From Polytrichum commune (taxonomy: Eukaryota > Streptophyta > Polytrichopsida > Polytrichales > Polytrichaceae): a stretch of DNA of 64,000 nucleotides. A program made the position numbers and the translations under genes. This document shows positions 1-9,830 of the stretch, piece after piece (within the stretch, counting starts at the first letter, position 1; every line of letters begins with the position of its first letter). The notes under the pieces are model-generated. The model did not search any database. It had not been told where the DNA came from and worked only from the letters and a program-made list of their open reading frames with translations. Where the stretch lies: positions 2,854,501 through 2,918,500 of the forward strand of contig OX485807.1 of NCBI GenBank assembly GCA_950295325.1, in the 5' to 3' direction.

Positions 1-2
1 CT

Positions 3-1616
3 ACACATACACACATAGACATCCACCCCATTAAACCCACACCCACACATTACAACGTTAAATTCTCTAACGCATGGAAAAATGCCCCTAAAACCACCCC
101 CCTCCAAACCATAAACACCCACATAATACCCCTACCAAGCACATTCACAAACACATACCCCCTTAAATTCCACCCACAACAGTGCACATATACGGATGGA
201 TCATTCATCCCCCCGACCAAAAACTCCGAAGGCCAAATAGAAGAAAACACTGCAGGATCGGGAGTATATAGCCCTAACAACAACACAAAAATCTCATAAA
301 GATTACCAGGCTACCAAAACATACTTAGAGCCGAACTAAATGCAATTCTCATTGCCGTTAAAAATATACAACTCACTAAAATAGACACACACATATTTAC
401 GGATAGCCTTAACAACATATACCTAATTAACAACCACATCCACCGCCCAACATCACAACACCACCACCCAGACAAACTACTCATAGCAGCAATAGTACGA
501 CATATATACTGGACCCCACACAAAATACACATACATAAAGTACGGGCTCATACAGGCATCACCGGAAATGAAATAGCAGATGAACTAGCAAACGAAGGAA
601 CTACCAAAGAAAAACCGGATACCACCCCACGTATACACACTGCCCACTCGACCCCATACTGGCTAGCAGGCTGCCCAACAGCCACACACGACGGAGCCAT
701 CCGTAACTTACGTACATTCATAACCAAAGAACACGAAACAAATGAAGCAAACCTAGCCAAACATAAATTCCCATACGTAGACAAATGGCTATCCAATACC
801 CAAATAAACCAAAAACTCTCCAACCATTTTTGGCAAGACGAGAAAATCCCGGATACCCAAATCATCCAAATACTCAAATTCAGATACGCCCAATATATGG
901 GTAACCACAGGAAAAACATATTTTGGCCTATCACACACCCAAACCCCAATTGCATGCTATGCCATAAAAATGAACGTGACACATGGCCTCACCTACTATC
1001 CACATGTGAGCACCCATTCCTTAAAGGACTCAGAATTGCACGACACAACAAAGCAGTACATCTCATCGCCCAAACATTACAAGCCAACAAGAATACCAGA
1101 TTCTTTACACTAACAAACGCAGGTCACTTTAATAACCAACCACAAGAACAAACAGTACCGGAATGGCTGCTCCAATGCACTTGCCACCCAAACCCATGCC
1201 AATGCCTCGCCAAACTAAGACCAGACATCCTATGCATACTCGGAGCACCAAAACAAATACAACCACCTATATCACCCTCTCCCAAACATACGATCCAATT
1301 CATTGAATTCACATACTACCATGATAGATTCCCAGAACAAGCCATCACACACAAACATGCCAAATATGACCCACTAAATAACATCATCCAAAACAACGGT
1401 TGGAAAACCAACCCCCTCATAACCATCACGGCAGGAGTAAGAGGAGCCATACACGAACACTCCATTGAAAATCTCACAAAAATAAACATCCCAAAATCAA
1501 ACATCAAAAAATTGATGAAAGACATACACCAAAACGCCATCAAATACCTTACCTACTTAGTATTAAATAAAAGAAAACTAGACAACAGACAAAAACCCGT
1601 ACCCCCTCCTAATTAA
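3..1616 (+). pseudogene. Non-LTR retrotransposon ORF2, C-terminal part (RNase H, zinc knuckle, C-terminal domain)
   Basis: One reading frame stays open from the window edge to a TAA at 1614-1616, except for a single in-frame TAA at 297-299. Its first part is a type I RNase H domain. Four catalytic acids are visible: Asp in YTDGS (codon at 195), Glu in RAELNA (about 330), Asp in TDSLNN (about 400) and Asp in GNEIADELA (about 570). A zinc-knuckle-like segment CMLCHKNERDTWPHLLSTC follows at about 952-1008, as in the C-terminus of LINE reverse transcriptases. A basic tail ends in VPPPN. The reverse transcriptase and endonuclease would lie left of the window. The coding strand is strikingly poor in G and rich in A and C. 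The lone stop suggests a young, recently inactivated copy; the ATG at 897 is internal and not a real start. A diverged relative lies at 48490-48820. Family assignment is firm; the exact clade is not determined. Confidence 0.85.
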
Positions 1617-1765
1617 AGATAGCTTGTTTGTATTAAAACCCTAGAGCCCACCTCCCCACAGGAGGCATAAAACCATACACTGCATCACGGAATACCGTGA
1701 TCAGTGCATGGCTAACGGGCTCGCATTCACGCTGGTATCATATACTAGCGTTACTTTTTCTTTTC
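1617..1765 (+). other. Structured 3' UTR of the LINE
   Basis: Directly after the ORF stop the sequence can form several helices. A closing stem pairs GAGCCC (1644-1649) with GGGCTC (1717-1722). Inside it CCTCC (1651-1655) pairs with GGAGG (1661-1665). A long hairpin pairs 1673-1690 with 1695-1711 around an AATA loop. A last hairpin pairs CGCTGGTAT (1730-1738) with ATACTAGCG (1742-1750). A pyrimidine-rich stretch follows. In some LINEs the reverse transcriptase recognises a 3' structure; that role here is inference. Confidence 0.7.
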
Positions 1766-1784
1766 TTTTCTTCCATATTTTACC

Positions 1785-1897
1785 AACAAAGATGACACTG
1801 GTAGTTTGGACATTATAGAACATTAGCATTTTTACTTGATAAAAGAACTACATCAATAGTAGAAAAATATATATAGCACTGTGTAATACAAATTCGA
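1785..1897 (+). mobile_element. Fragment of palindrome-ended MITE family
   Basis: The segment with TTTGGACATTATAGAACAT and the following TTACTTGATAAAA matches the interior of the MITE at 25617-25822. The left terminal repeat is absent, so this is a remnant next to the LINE end. Confidence 0.6.
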
Positions 1898-1929
1898 TGG
1901 AGAGAGTATGCCATGTAACACTCAGATTT

Positions 1930-3050
1930 GACCGCGATTGCTGCTGATGGTTAAATCTCATGTAGTAGCTGGAGCTTTGATAGCTACACCTGTAGATCCA
2001 CGAAGATACTTCTCACTCAAAACACAAGAAACTCCCTACTCAATTGAAAGGCAGAATCTCGTATATTATCAAGCAGTTACTTGTTCTTCAATTCTAAGTA
2101 ACGGGAGAGAAAGAAAAATCGATACAAGCAGTGAGGAATCTCCAACCTTCCATTCTTCACTTAACTTATGCCTTCACTCAGTATGAAGATTCAAGAAGCT
2201 TTAGAGATTTTTGTTGACTCATCGTAAAATGGTGTCCAATTTTACAACTTCCAAAGCAGCTCTAAGAGACACACTGACAGATGTGACCGCGGCAGTTACT
2301 GGTGATGCTTCAATCTCATGTAGTAGCTGGAGCTTTTATGGTTACACCTGTAGATCCACGAAGAGCAATCACTACTCTCAAACAAACATGTACTTATAGA
2401 CTCCCTATTCCATTTACAAGCAAGATCTTGCATATTATCAAACAATTACCTGTTCTACTTACTAAGTAACAGGAGAGAAAGCAAAATGGATACAAGCAAT
2501 GAAGAATCTCTAACCTTCTGTGCTTCACTTAACTTATGCCTTCAATCACACTACTCAATATGGAGTTTCAAGAAGCTTTAGAATCTCTATTGTCTCATCG
2601 CACAAAGTTGTCAATATTGCAACATCCAAGGCAACTATCAAAAAGACATTGCCAGAATGTTGTTCAAGCTCGAGCTCATGTTGTAGCTGGAGTTTTGATG
2701 CTTAAACTGTCAATCCACCAAGATACATCTCACACGAACATTTTAAAATACACTCCCCACTCAATTTAAAAGCGAAATCTGTATATTATTAAGTAATTAC
2801 TCGTTTTCCTATTCTAAGTAATGGGAGGGAAAGAAAAATCGATACAAGCAATGAAGAATCTCCAACCTTTCGTGCTTCACTTAACTCATGCCTTCATTCA
2901 CACTACTCAATATGGAGATTCAAGAAGCTTTAGAATCGTTATTGTCTCATTGTACAGAGGTGTTGATATTACAACTTCCAAAGCAGCTCTACGAGATAGA
3001 TTGGCAGAGGCTGTCACATGGATTTTGAATGAAAAGGAACGTCGCTGGAT
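1930..3050. repeat. Tandem repeat, period about 359 bp, just over three copies
   Basis: The anchor CATGTAGTAGCTGGAGCTT and its variants occur at about 1959, 2317 and 2677, spacings of 358 and 360 bp. Other shared blocks (around TCAAGAAGCTTTAGA and GGGAGAGAAAG) recur with the same period, and a fourth partial copy runs to about 3050. Copies differ by many substitutions. Reading frames shift between copies, so I do not call coding sequence. Confidence 0.8.
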
Positions 3051-3063
3051 TTTGTAGTACACA

Positions 3064-3575
3064 GTGCTAAGAAACTTCAGTTGCGACAAGAAAGCTTAGC
3101 TAAGAAACAAGAGTGATGGATGACCCTGTAACACCGTCTGCAGATAAAGGAACGGATGATGAGGAAAGAGACTCTGATGCACGACCTAAGGAAAATGTGG
3201 TGTCCGAACCTGAGAATGTTATCACAACCCAGATCACCGACAGAAAACCCAATAGAGCCTGAAATCAACGAAACCCAAGAACACCATAAGAGAACGGAGC
3301 ATTCCCCTTACCTGAAGGAGGAAGGAGCTGTTGAGGAGGAGCTCGAATAAGCCATAGCGCAGCAATGTCTCCATCGCCACCGAGGAGAAGGAAGTTGTAA
3401 CACTAAAAGCTTAGCTAAGAAACATCAGTTGCGACAAGAAAGCTTAGCTAAGAAACAAAAGTGATGGATGACCCTGTAACACCGTCTGCAGATAAAGGAA
3501 CGGATGATGAGGAAAGAGACTATGATGCACGACCTAAGGAAAATGTGGCTCCCAAACCTGAGAATGTTATCATGG
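3064..3575 (+). repeat. Direct duplication, offset 348 bp
   Basis: About 150-170 bp starting before ATGGATGACCCTGTAAC at 3116 recurs at 3464 with few differences. The second copy begins the acidic ORF at 3464-3823. The first copy reads the same first ~35 codons and then diverges to a stop. The phrase AGCTTAGCTAAGAAAC is repeated again just before the second copy. Confidence 0.8.
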
Positions 3576-3823
3576 CCGCGGACACATGTAAGGAAACATT
3601 TGGAGGAGTGGAGGATTTACGTGCTCAAGGTCAGGCAAAAGAGGTTATCATTGCTGATAATTCATCTACAGTTGGTAATGTGGAATCAGAGGCCGAAGTA
3701 ACAAACCTGAATGTCGAGGTAGCCACCACTGTTACTGAGGTCGAGGAAACGCTAATTGCAGCACCAGCTGCAGTGGTTAACCTTTCAGAAACAACTCAAC
3801 CCTCGAGAAGGACGAGGCTTTGA
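3464..3823 (+). CDS. Unidentified acidic ORF, possibly an exon or gene remnant
   Basis: The ATG at 3464 opens a frame of 119 codons ending in TGA. The predicted peptide starts MDDPVTPSADKG, is rich in Asp, Glu, Val and Thr, and ends SRRTRL. It has no membrane segment, signal peptide or domain I recognise. Its first third is duplicated upstream at 3116. The higher GC and long open frame stand out from the surrounding AT-rich DNA, which is the only argument for coding. It could be a terminal exon of a decayed gene or chance. I cannot find convincing upstream exons in the 359-bp repeats. Confidence 0.3.
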   Translation: MDDPVTPSADKGTDDEERDYDARPKENVAPKPENVIMAADTCKETFGGVEDLRAQGQAKEVIIADNSSTVGNVESEAEVTNLNVEVATTVTEVEETLIAAPAAVVNLSETTQPSRRTRL

Positions 3824-4184
3824 GGGTTGGGCTGGGTATTGGAGGAGGAATCGTTTTGTTGTCGTTTCTTGTGTTTTGAGGTGGTAATGGAAGATTCGGA
3901 TGTTTTCAACCATTGAAGAGGTTTCGTTGCATGCGAGGAGGGGAAGGTAAGTTGCAAGGTGGCATCATTCATAGTACTTCCTCCTTGAAGACAACATCAG
4001 AGATTCCGGAAAAGCAATGATAATTCAACACAAGCGAGAATCACAATTTCCACAGGAAATGAACCTTGATCAACAAGAATGGGAGTACTACGACGGACTG
4101 CAAGAAAACCCTACACCCGTGACACAAGATAGCCAGGTTGACGGGAGATGACGTATCGGTGAGCCCAACAGCCATGGCGTGGGC

Positions 4185-4420
4185 ATTAGGGGGATGGCAT
4201 GGCTGGGCATGGGCATGAGGGGGATGGCATGGCGATGGATGGGGCTAGTGTTTTGGCATTGCAGTGTTCCGGCGACTCAAGTTCGGGACACTGCACAGTG
4301 TCTCGGGCGTTAGCAAGGTACGACCGTACCCTAAACCCTGGGGGGTCAAATGGGCTAGGCACCGGCACGGGGCCCACGTGCCACGGTGGCCACACGTGAG
4401 CCAGCTGTGCGTTGCTACAG
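4185..4420. other. GC-rich island with short repeats and a hairpin
   Basis: The block GGGGGATGGCATGGC is repeated at about 4190 and 4220. A perfect 7-bp stem GACACTG/CAGTGTC with a 2-base loop lies at about 4287-4302. Overlapping short ORFs on both strands look like composition artefacts. Confidence 0.5.
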
Positions 4421-4644
4421 GGGATTTAGCCTTCCCCCTCTATGAGTCCCGTTTGTTGAAGTTTCAAAGTCTTCTGGCAGCAGTGATTGGTAATGCAAAA
4501 ATGAAAGATTGTTGTGTACTTCATACTTTAAGAGGTAAAATTCAAACTTGATGAATTTGGCAAGTCATAATGAATTCTGAAACCACAAAGCCTTTGGGGG
4601 GGTGATTGATGACGTTGTACATGATACGGATTTAAGATCAAAGC

Positions 4645-5222
4645 CAGGGTTGTTTATTGTGTCTTGACGGAGGCTAATCTTGGCATAATGGCGTGCCGTC
4701 ACGACACGTATCCGTCACGACATTATGCCGGATGCTGTCTTTATCCTGACGGACTTGAATTTTACCGAATTCTGTGTGTAATTACATTACCCCATTTCGG
4801 ACACGTAGGATGTAAGATGTCCACGTGTGATGACATGTCAGCAAAGTAGAGGTAAAGTGGGGGAAAAATTACTAGCCCCCGTCCGCCCCGTTCCCGCCCC
4901 GTTCCCACCCTACCCCCTTCCCCCCCCCCCCCCCCGTCCGCTCCACACACTCCTTAGTCATATTTTATTACTTTGATTTTAACAGAATGATAACAGAATG
5001 GCAAAATGGTTTACCTGGCGCTAGGCATATCCACGTCCACGTCGACCTTTTCTGCCACATAGGACGCCACCTTGGCAAGAAGGTAAGTATTTTACCCACC
5101 CTACTAGTTGCCCCCTAGGTTGACCCTACGTGGACCCTATTGTGTCGTGACGGAGGGGTCCGTCACGACACAACACGTCATGACGGCACGACACCGTCAT
5201 GACGTCGGGATAGACAACCCTG
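4645..5222. mobile_element. hAT-like non-autonomous DNA transposon, 578 bp
   Basis: The ends read CAGGGTTGTTTATT on the left and, reverse-complemented, CAGGGTTGTCTATC on the right. They are flanked by near-identical 8-bp sequences ATCAAAGC (4637-4644) and ATAAAAGC (5223-5230). Terminal CAGGG and an 8-bp target duplication are typical of hAT elements. Subterminal regions carry many copies of CGTCACGAC and CGTGACGG in both orientations, as expected of transposase binding sites. There is no transposase ORF. A run of 16 C lies at 4920-4935. Confidence 0.75.
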
Positions 5223-5244
5223 ATAAAAGCTATGTGATTTATAC

Positions 5245-5463
5245 CACTAAATATGATATTTAGTGTCACTTACTATTGGGAGTCACCCATTCTTTCTTTC
5301 TTTTAATATTGATGTTATTTCGTTTAGCAAGTAAAGATGACAATACTCTATACCATCCAAACAACCAATTGGAGCTTTGTTGGTAAAAAAGAAGATGAAC
5401 AATAAATAGTTATAGCGTTGCGTAATTCCAAGTAATAAGTGACACTGAATATCATATTCAGTG
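5245..5463. mobile_element. Palindrome-ended MITE, about 219 bp
   Basis: The left end begins CACTAAATATG and the right end is its imperfect reverse complement. The TIR extends about 35 bp through GTGTCACTTA. Each terminus is itself a perfect 10-bp inverted repeat around one central base. The interior matches copies at 25617, 46320 and the remnants at 1785 and 58212. The flanking target duplication is not clear here. Confidence 0.75.
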
Positions 5464-5469
5464 TAGTAT

Positions 5470-6260
5470 TCCATTGTTGGAGGTCAGATATTGGGATTAG
5501 TTCAATGCGCAAATGAAACTGGAGGCCTCTGCAAACAATTCACACAAACAATGCTTGTATTTGGAAACTACTAACTATCAAAACCATCTTCTATGGGTGG
5601 TATTTGATGATATCAACCTATATACTATGCAGCCATCTTATGTTGCAGTTTTCTCCGTAATAGTATAATGAGATGAAATGAAATTGAATTTAAAATCCGG
5701 GAAACCGAAAGGGCTTCATAATGTGTGCCACATAACATAGAACAACAAAGGAATATAAATATCACGACATGAATTGAAATCTACAATGTTACTTTAACAA
5801 TTGATCCTTTTTATATAATAATTTGACCTCCGCAAGTTTGCGATGAATGTTTCCTCCGTGCAAGTTCAACATATCTGTCGGGACTGAATGGTAGTAGAGA
5901 CCGCCTTTGACATGATGTAGTAACACTTGGCCCACACTAACCTGGCTCCGTAACTCCATGTTGAATTTACATAGTTTTATGTGCTCAGACTTTGCTCATG
6001 GGATGAAGATTTGGGCGAACCAACCCATACACTCGTTCTTTGTTGGAAGCCTAAACCCTTGCCTCCAAGGAAGCAATGTACGGGTTAATTCGTCCCAGCC
6101 ATGGAATGAAGCGTCAACCATTTGTCATCTCTCTCTCTCTCCTCACGGGCGGTTGAATTTTGATTAGGAGGTGAATTCTGTGAAGGAAAGTCTTGTTCAC
6201 CCCAACACATGAACTTGTGCATATATGCTCAATAGTTGCGCTTCCACCCACATTTTCTTG
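5470..6260. other. No gene recognised
   Basis: AT-rich sequence with only short open frames and no family resemblance I can support. Confidence 0.5.
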
Positions 6261-6264
6261 GCTC

Positions 6265-6730
6265 TGCCCTAGAATAGAGCTCTCGGTTTGCTCTCCATCT
6301 ATTTGGTCCATAAATTTGTCCCTAAATGAATGCATGCGGATGAATGGGGAAACTAGATAACTAATGTGGATGCAACTAAGTTTATTTTAGATAACTAGAA
6401 ATTCATGTAAGAAACTAGATAGAACTGTCTATAATCTAAGTTAACTCTCACTCTTGAGATAAGGCATAGGAAGGAGCAGAGCCTACCCTGCATAGCATCA
6501 TGTTTTCTTTTTCCTTTTATTGGTTCTATCCTAGAGCAGAGCTCTCGAGTTGCCCTTTTTTTTGCCCTAAATATATGCATGTGGATGAATGTAGATACTT
6601 AGAGTATATGAAACTAAGTTAACTTAAGATAACTAGAAATTCATGTATAAAACTAGGTAGAGCTATCTAGAACCTAAGTTAACTCCCATTCTTTAAGATA
6701 AGGCATGGGGGAGCTATAGACGAGGAGAGC
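6265..6730. repeat. Two-copy tandem repeat, about 240-260 bp
   Basis: The block around AGAGCTCTCG, ATGCATG.GGATGAATG and GATAACTAGAAATTCATGTA at 6265-6490 recurs at 6528-6730. Both copies end near GATAAGGCAT.GG. No coding potential. Confidence 0.7.
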
Positions 6731-7072
6731 GAGAGATCACAACCAATATTTATAATTTATAATTTACCAAATTATGTCACACGTTTTCATTCTCCTCAAC
6801 ATATTATAGCGCAACTACTTTCAACCAATCATCAATTCATCCAGTGAGCAAAGCCTTACGTGCATAGCACATTCTCCTCTTCATTTTTCCATCTTCATCA
6901 AGTGAATGTAAGACACCCATGATAACATCAAAAATTCTTGTATGTTTGTAAATGCAGCAAAATTTGGTGAGAGAGGGGTACCCAATCCATACATAGGTGC
7001 TCTTTGTCCCACGATTGGGGATTGGCAAAGGCAAGGGCGACGTACAACAAGAAAAGAATTGAAGATCCAGAT

Positions 7073-7475
7073 CTACCTTTCTAAGCCTTTTGACTAAGAT
7101 CATGTAAACTATATGTTCTTATCAATTTAATATTTGATACAAGGCTCATCAAGTCTTATGATATTGATCTATTTTTCCTTGGGTGTGGGTTCATCAAACA
7201 ACTTGTTGTCAAGACCCACAAGCGTCACATTGTTATTGCACTTACTGTAGTTTCCACGGGGAGGTCACTGTCAAATTTTTATTAAACCATGTGAGGAAAA
7301 AATATAGGGTATTTTTAATTCAGGATTAAACAAATTATTTTAATTGAATTTTGAAACTTCCTGATTTTGATATATTTATTCTAGGTTGCCTAACTATGTT
7401 GGTCACTTTAAATAATTATTTGGCAAAGACCTGCCCAAGCCGCTATGAAACTACAATACTTCCTTTTGCAGGCAC
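7073..7475 (+). pseudogene. U2 snRNA pseudogene, decayed and split by an insertion
   Basis: Colinear with the U2 copy at 9408. Differences are dominated by C-to-T and G-to-A changes, for example CTCGGCC to CTAAGCC and GGCTAAG to GACTAAG. The branch-site pairing region GTGTAGTATCTG has become GTAAACTATATG, so it cannot act as U2. Near its 3' end a 212-bp TIR element (7245-7456) is inserted. A USE-like GTCCCACGATT lies at 7006, about 67 bp upstream of the equivalent of +1. Confidence 0.85.
7245..7456. mobile_element. 212-bp TA-flanked TIR element inserted in the U2 pseudogene
   Basis: Left end CTGTAGTTTC and right end GAAACTACAA, flanked by TA at 7243-7244 and 7457-7458. Removing it plus one TA restores colinearity with the intact copy (GCACTACATCC.. 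at 9586), so the boundaries are certain. The right end reversed (TTGTAGTTTCATAGCGG) resembles the termini of the 942-bp elements at 46873 and 49947. Confidence 0.85.
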
Positions 7476-7659
7476 AACCCTAGTCTCCCTCTAGGGACCC
7501 AAAGAATCTTGAAACCGCACATGGGGATCAATTGACAAGTCTATACAAAGGCACTTTGCAGTTTAAGACTAAGGTAATCGGTCCCTAAATGGACACTTTT
7601 GCCTTTGCACTCACTTCTCGTAGGATATGAAACATGCAATTAGCGCAAGATGATTGACA

Positions 7660-7810
7660 TATCCAAATCATGGTTGTAGCCATTACCCTCATAATATTCA
7701 TAGCTCATATGAATATCTCATTCATCATCAAGTCAACGATTCTCAAGCTCATTGATTGTACATATAGGTCCTTCCAATTATGTCGACTATTGAGCCTAGA
7801 GTGGTCAACA
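7660..7810 (-). repeat. Dispersed repeat copy
   Basis: Reverse complement contains GAATGAGATATTCATATGAGC; the block CTTCCAATTATG..GACTATTGAGCCTAGA on the plus strand is also shared. Both match, in inverse order, the sequence at 57880-58045. A further partial copy lies at 48935-49030. Unclassified. Confidence 0.55.
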
Positions 7811-8000
7811 AAGTTTGAGCATGTAGTCCAATCTCTTTGAAACACATGATGCCTTTTCAATGTCCATTCTTAGACCCACACCTAACCACACACAAATCAA
7901 ATACAAGTGTATGATTAAGAAAAGTGACCGAGTGAGGCCACACCCCTACCCATTAATCAAGATCATTGCCACTTATCGCACCTTGAATCCTACACTTGCC

Positions 8001-8520
8001 ATTGAAACTAGATAGAGGCCGACTATCCCTGTCTACAGAGAAAATAGATTATGCCACTCTTACTCTTATAATGCAACTAAAAACGAGGCACACTTTGTGT
8101 TGGAGTGTCCCCTATCTAACTCCTTTGGAGAATAAGTTTCAATCATTACTTGAGAATGCAATACTAGGGAGCCTTTGAAACTAGGCGGTGGCCGACTATC
8201 CTTATCTCTAAACATAATAGATTATGACACTTTTGCTCTTATAATGTAATTAAAAATAATGCACACTTTGTGTTGGAATGTCCCCTATCTAACTCCATTG
8301 GAGCATAAGTTTCAATCATCATTTGAGAATGTAGTATTAGGGAGTCTCAAATGCTTCCTTCAATTGGACCATCTAGTCGATGTTAGCCTCTATCTCACAG
8401 AGGCTACTGCACTCCGCCACTCTAGGGAATTAGCCGATTTGACACCATCCAAATGTACTTTTAGTCCCAGAAGGCTTTTGGTTTCCCAGACTTTTAAATC
8501 AATTTCATCTCATTTCATTA
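8001..8520 (+). pseudogene. LINE C-terminal zinc-knuckle remnant, tandemly duplicated
   Basis: Two tandem units with a 173-bp period (8001-8173, 8174-8345) each encode, in broken frames, an NEAHFVLECPLSNS-like segment. A Cys lies upstream, so the pattern resembles the zinc-binding C-terminus of LINE reverse transcriptases. The second unit continues, after a frame change, into an open stretch with FENVVLGSLKCFLQLDHLVD and then YLTEATALRHSRELADL. Stops and frameshifts show it is dead. The family is inferred from the C..HF..EC pattern only. Confidence 0.5.
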
Positions 8521-9336
8521 ACAAATCTCTTGGGAACCCATTTTCAAAAAACCGACAGGTAGACATGATGAACTGGAGGACCATGTTCAATGCGACATTG
8601 AGAATACCCACTTCAAGATGAGACAGTGCTTTGGAGTTCTTCCAATTGGGGCTTGCAAACCGGATTCTCTTGAAGTTCTGAAGCATTGTGGACGCTAAAT
8701 TCCAGGAAATTTGTAATGCAGGTAGTTTCTGTCTACACCCTTCACAATTTATATTCCGAGGCCCTGTTTACAGCATTTTGGTTCCATGTGGAAAGATGCA
8801 AGCATGAGGGATGGAATACTCACTTCTGTTTGTTGAGCTTTAGAACGGTACCTTCTCACGGCGAAGCGAGAGAATTGGAGCTTCCATGATGGAACAGATC
8901 CCCAGAAACTCCTATATCTTCCCCTCAGATCAGCACATAAAAGGCACGAACTGTGCTGTAGACATTCTCGGTGGTAAAGAACGTAATCAAGAGAAATAAA
9001 ATTCAAAAGCTCTCGTGGAAACCTCAACACAAAGCATATTGGTGCCTACTTACATGTATCGAGTGATGAGGAGGTTCTAAAGCATTAGCTGTACTGAAAG
9101 ATCACAAAGCCTCGAACGCACTCGATTGACGAGCTCTATAAGTTAATGTTTTTGTTTACATATTGCCAGGCACGGCGGTATGCACACTCATGTGGCTATT
9201 AGGGCAGCTCATTCAACATCCAAGCATTGCACAACTCACACGGTATTCGGTGCGACCTAGAAACGAACCTTGGAGATTTTGACAAATCAAGGTGCCTGTT
9301 CAAGTGAGTTGTTTCAAACAACAAATTAGACGATTT

Positions 9337-9350
9337 GTCCCATACACTCG
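9337..9350 (+). promoter_or_regulatory. USE-like upstream element of the U2 gene
   Basis: GTCCCATACACTCG starts 71 bp before the predicted +1. Plant snRNA genes carry an Upstream Sequence Element, consensus RTCCCACATCG, near -70. The equivalent in the downstream pseudogene is at 10378, also 71 bp upstream. I do not see a clear TATA box near -30. Confidence 0.6.
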
Positions 9351-9407
9351 GGGATCCCAAGGGACGAAGGAGACATACAGAAAGCGAAGGATGGCGCAAT
9401 TAGAGGC

Positions 9408-9602
9408 ATACCTTTCTCGGCCTTTTGGCTAAGATCAAGTGTAGTATCTGTTCTTATCAGTTTAATATCTGATACGAGACTCATCGAGTCTCATGATATT
9501 AATCTAATTTTTCAAGGGCGCGGGTCCGTTCGGCAGCTTGCTGTCAGGCCCCGCAAGTGTCGTCTGGGTATTGCACTACATCCTTGGCAGGCACAACCCT
9601 CT
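9408..9602 (+). ncRNA. U2: U2 spliceosomal snRNA
   Basis: The 5' part from ATACCTTTCTCGGCC to ATATCTGATAC matches the highly conserved eukaryotic U2 5' region. It includes the branch-site recognition segment GTAGTA at about 9441. A stem-loop II follows (CGAGACTCATCGAGTCTCATG). Next is a U-rich, Sm-like AATTTTTC near 9510, then a stem with CGCGGGTCCG/CAGGCCCCGCA-type pairing, then ATTGCACTAC and a short 3' stem near 9590-9602. All functional landmarks are present, so this copy may be expressed. U2 base-pairs with the intron branch site in the spliceosome. The 3' end is approximate, set by the usual plant length near 196 nt. A minus-TATA promoter makes expression uncertain. Confidence 0.9.
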
Positions 9603-9685
9603 CCCTCTTGGGACCCAAACAATCTTGAAAACGCACGCAGGATTTATGAACAACTTAATACCTAGGCAGGATGCAGTTATCATCG

Positions 9686-9830
9686 CCAGGTTTTTGGAAA
9701 CTGATGTATCTGTGGAGAAACTTTTTGATCAGAGGCAGATGGAAATGATGAGCTGGAGAACCATATCCAAAGTGCGATTTAGGGCACCCGAAGAAGACAG
9801 TGCTTTCGAGTTCTTTCAATTGTGCGTGAG
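9686..9830 (+). pseudogene. Possible PPR-repeat fragment inside the U2 unit
   Basis: In one frame the peptide reads EKLFDQRQMEMMSWRTISK followed by EEDSAFEFFQL. This resembles the plant PPR pattern (LFD.M..R.MVSWNTMI...EEAL.LF..M). The equivalent in the previous unit (8555-8640) reads NRQVDMMNWRTMF then DSALEFFQL with a stop between. Neither continues as a gene. Assignment rests on this short pattern only. Confidence 0.35.

Noticed and set aside
548-982. 144-codon minus-strand ORF
   Set aside because: Antisense shadow of the LINE RNase H frame, favoured by the A/C-rich sense strand.
1729-1745. TGGTATCATA considered as a methionine tRNA primer-binding site of an LTR element
   Set aside because: It lies in the arm of a LINE tail hairpin and lacks the GAGC continuation and any LTR.
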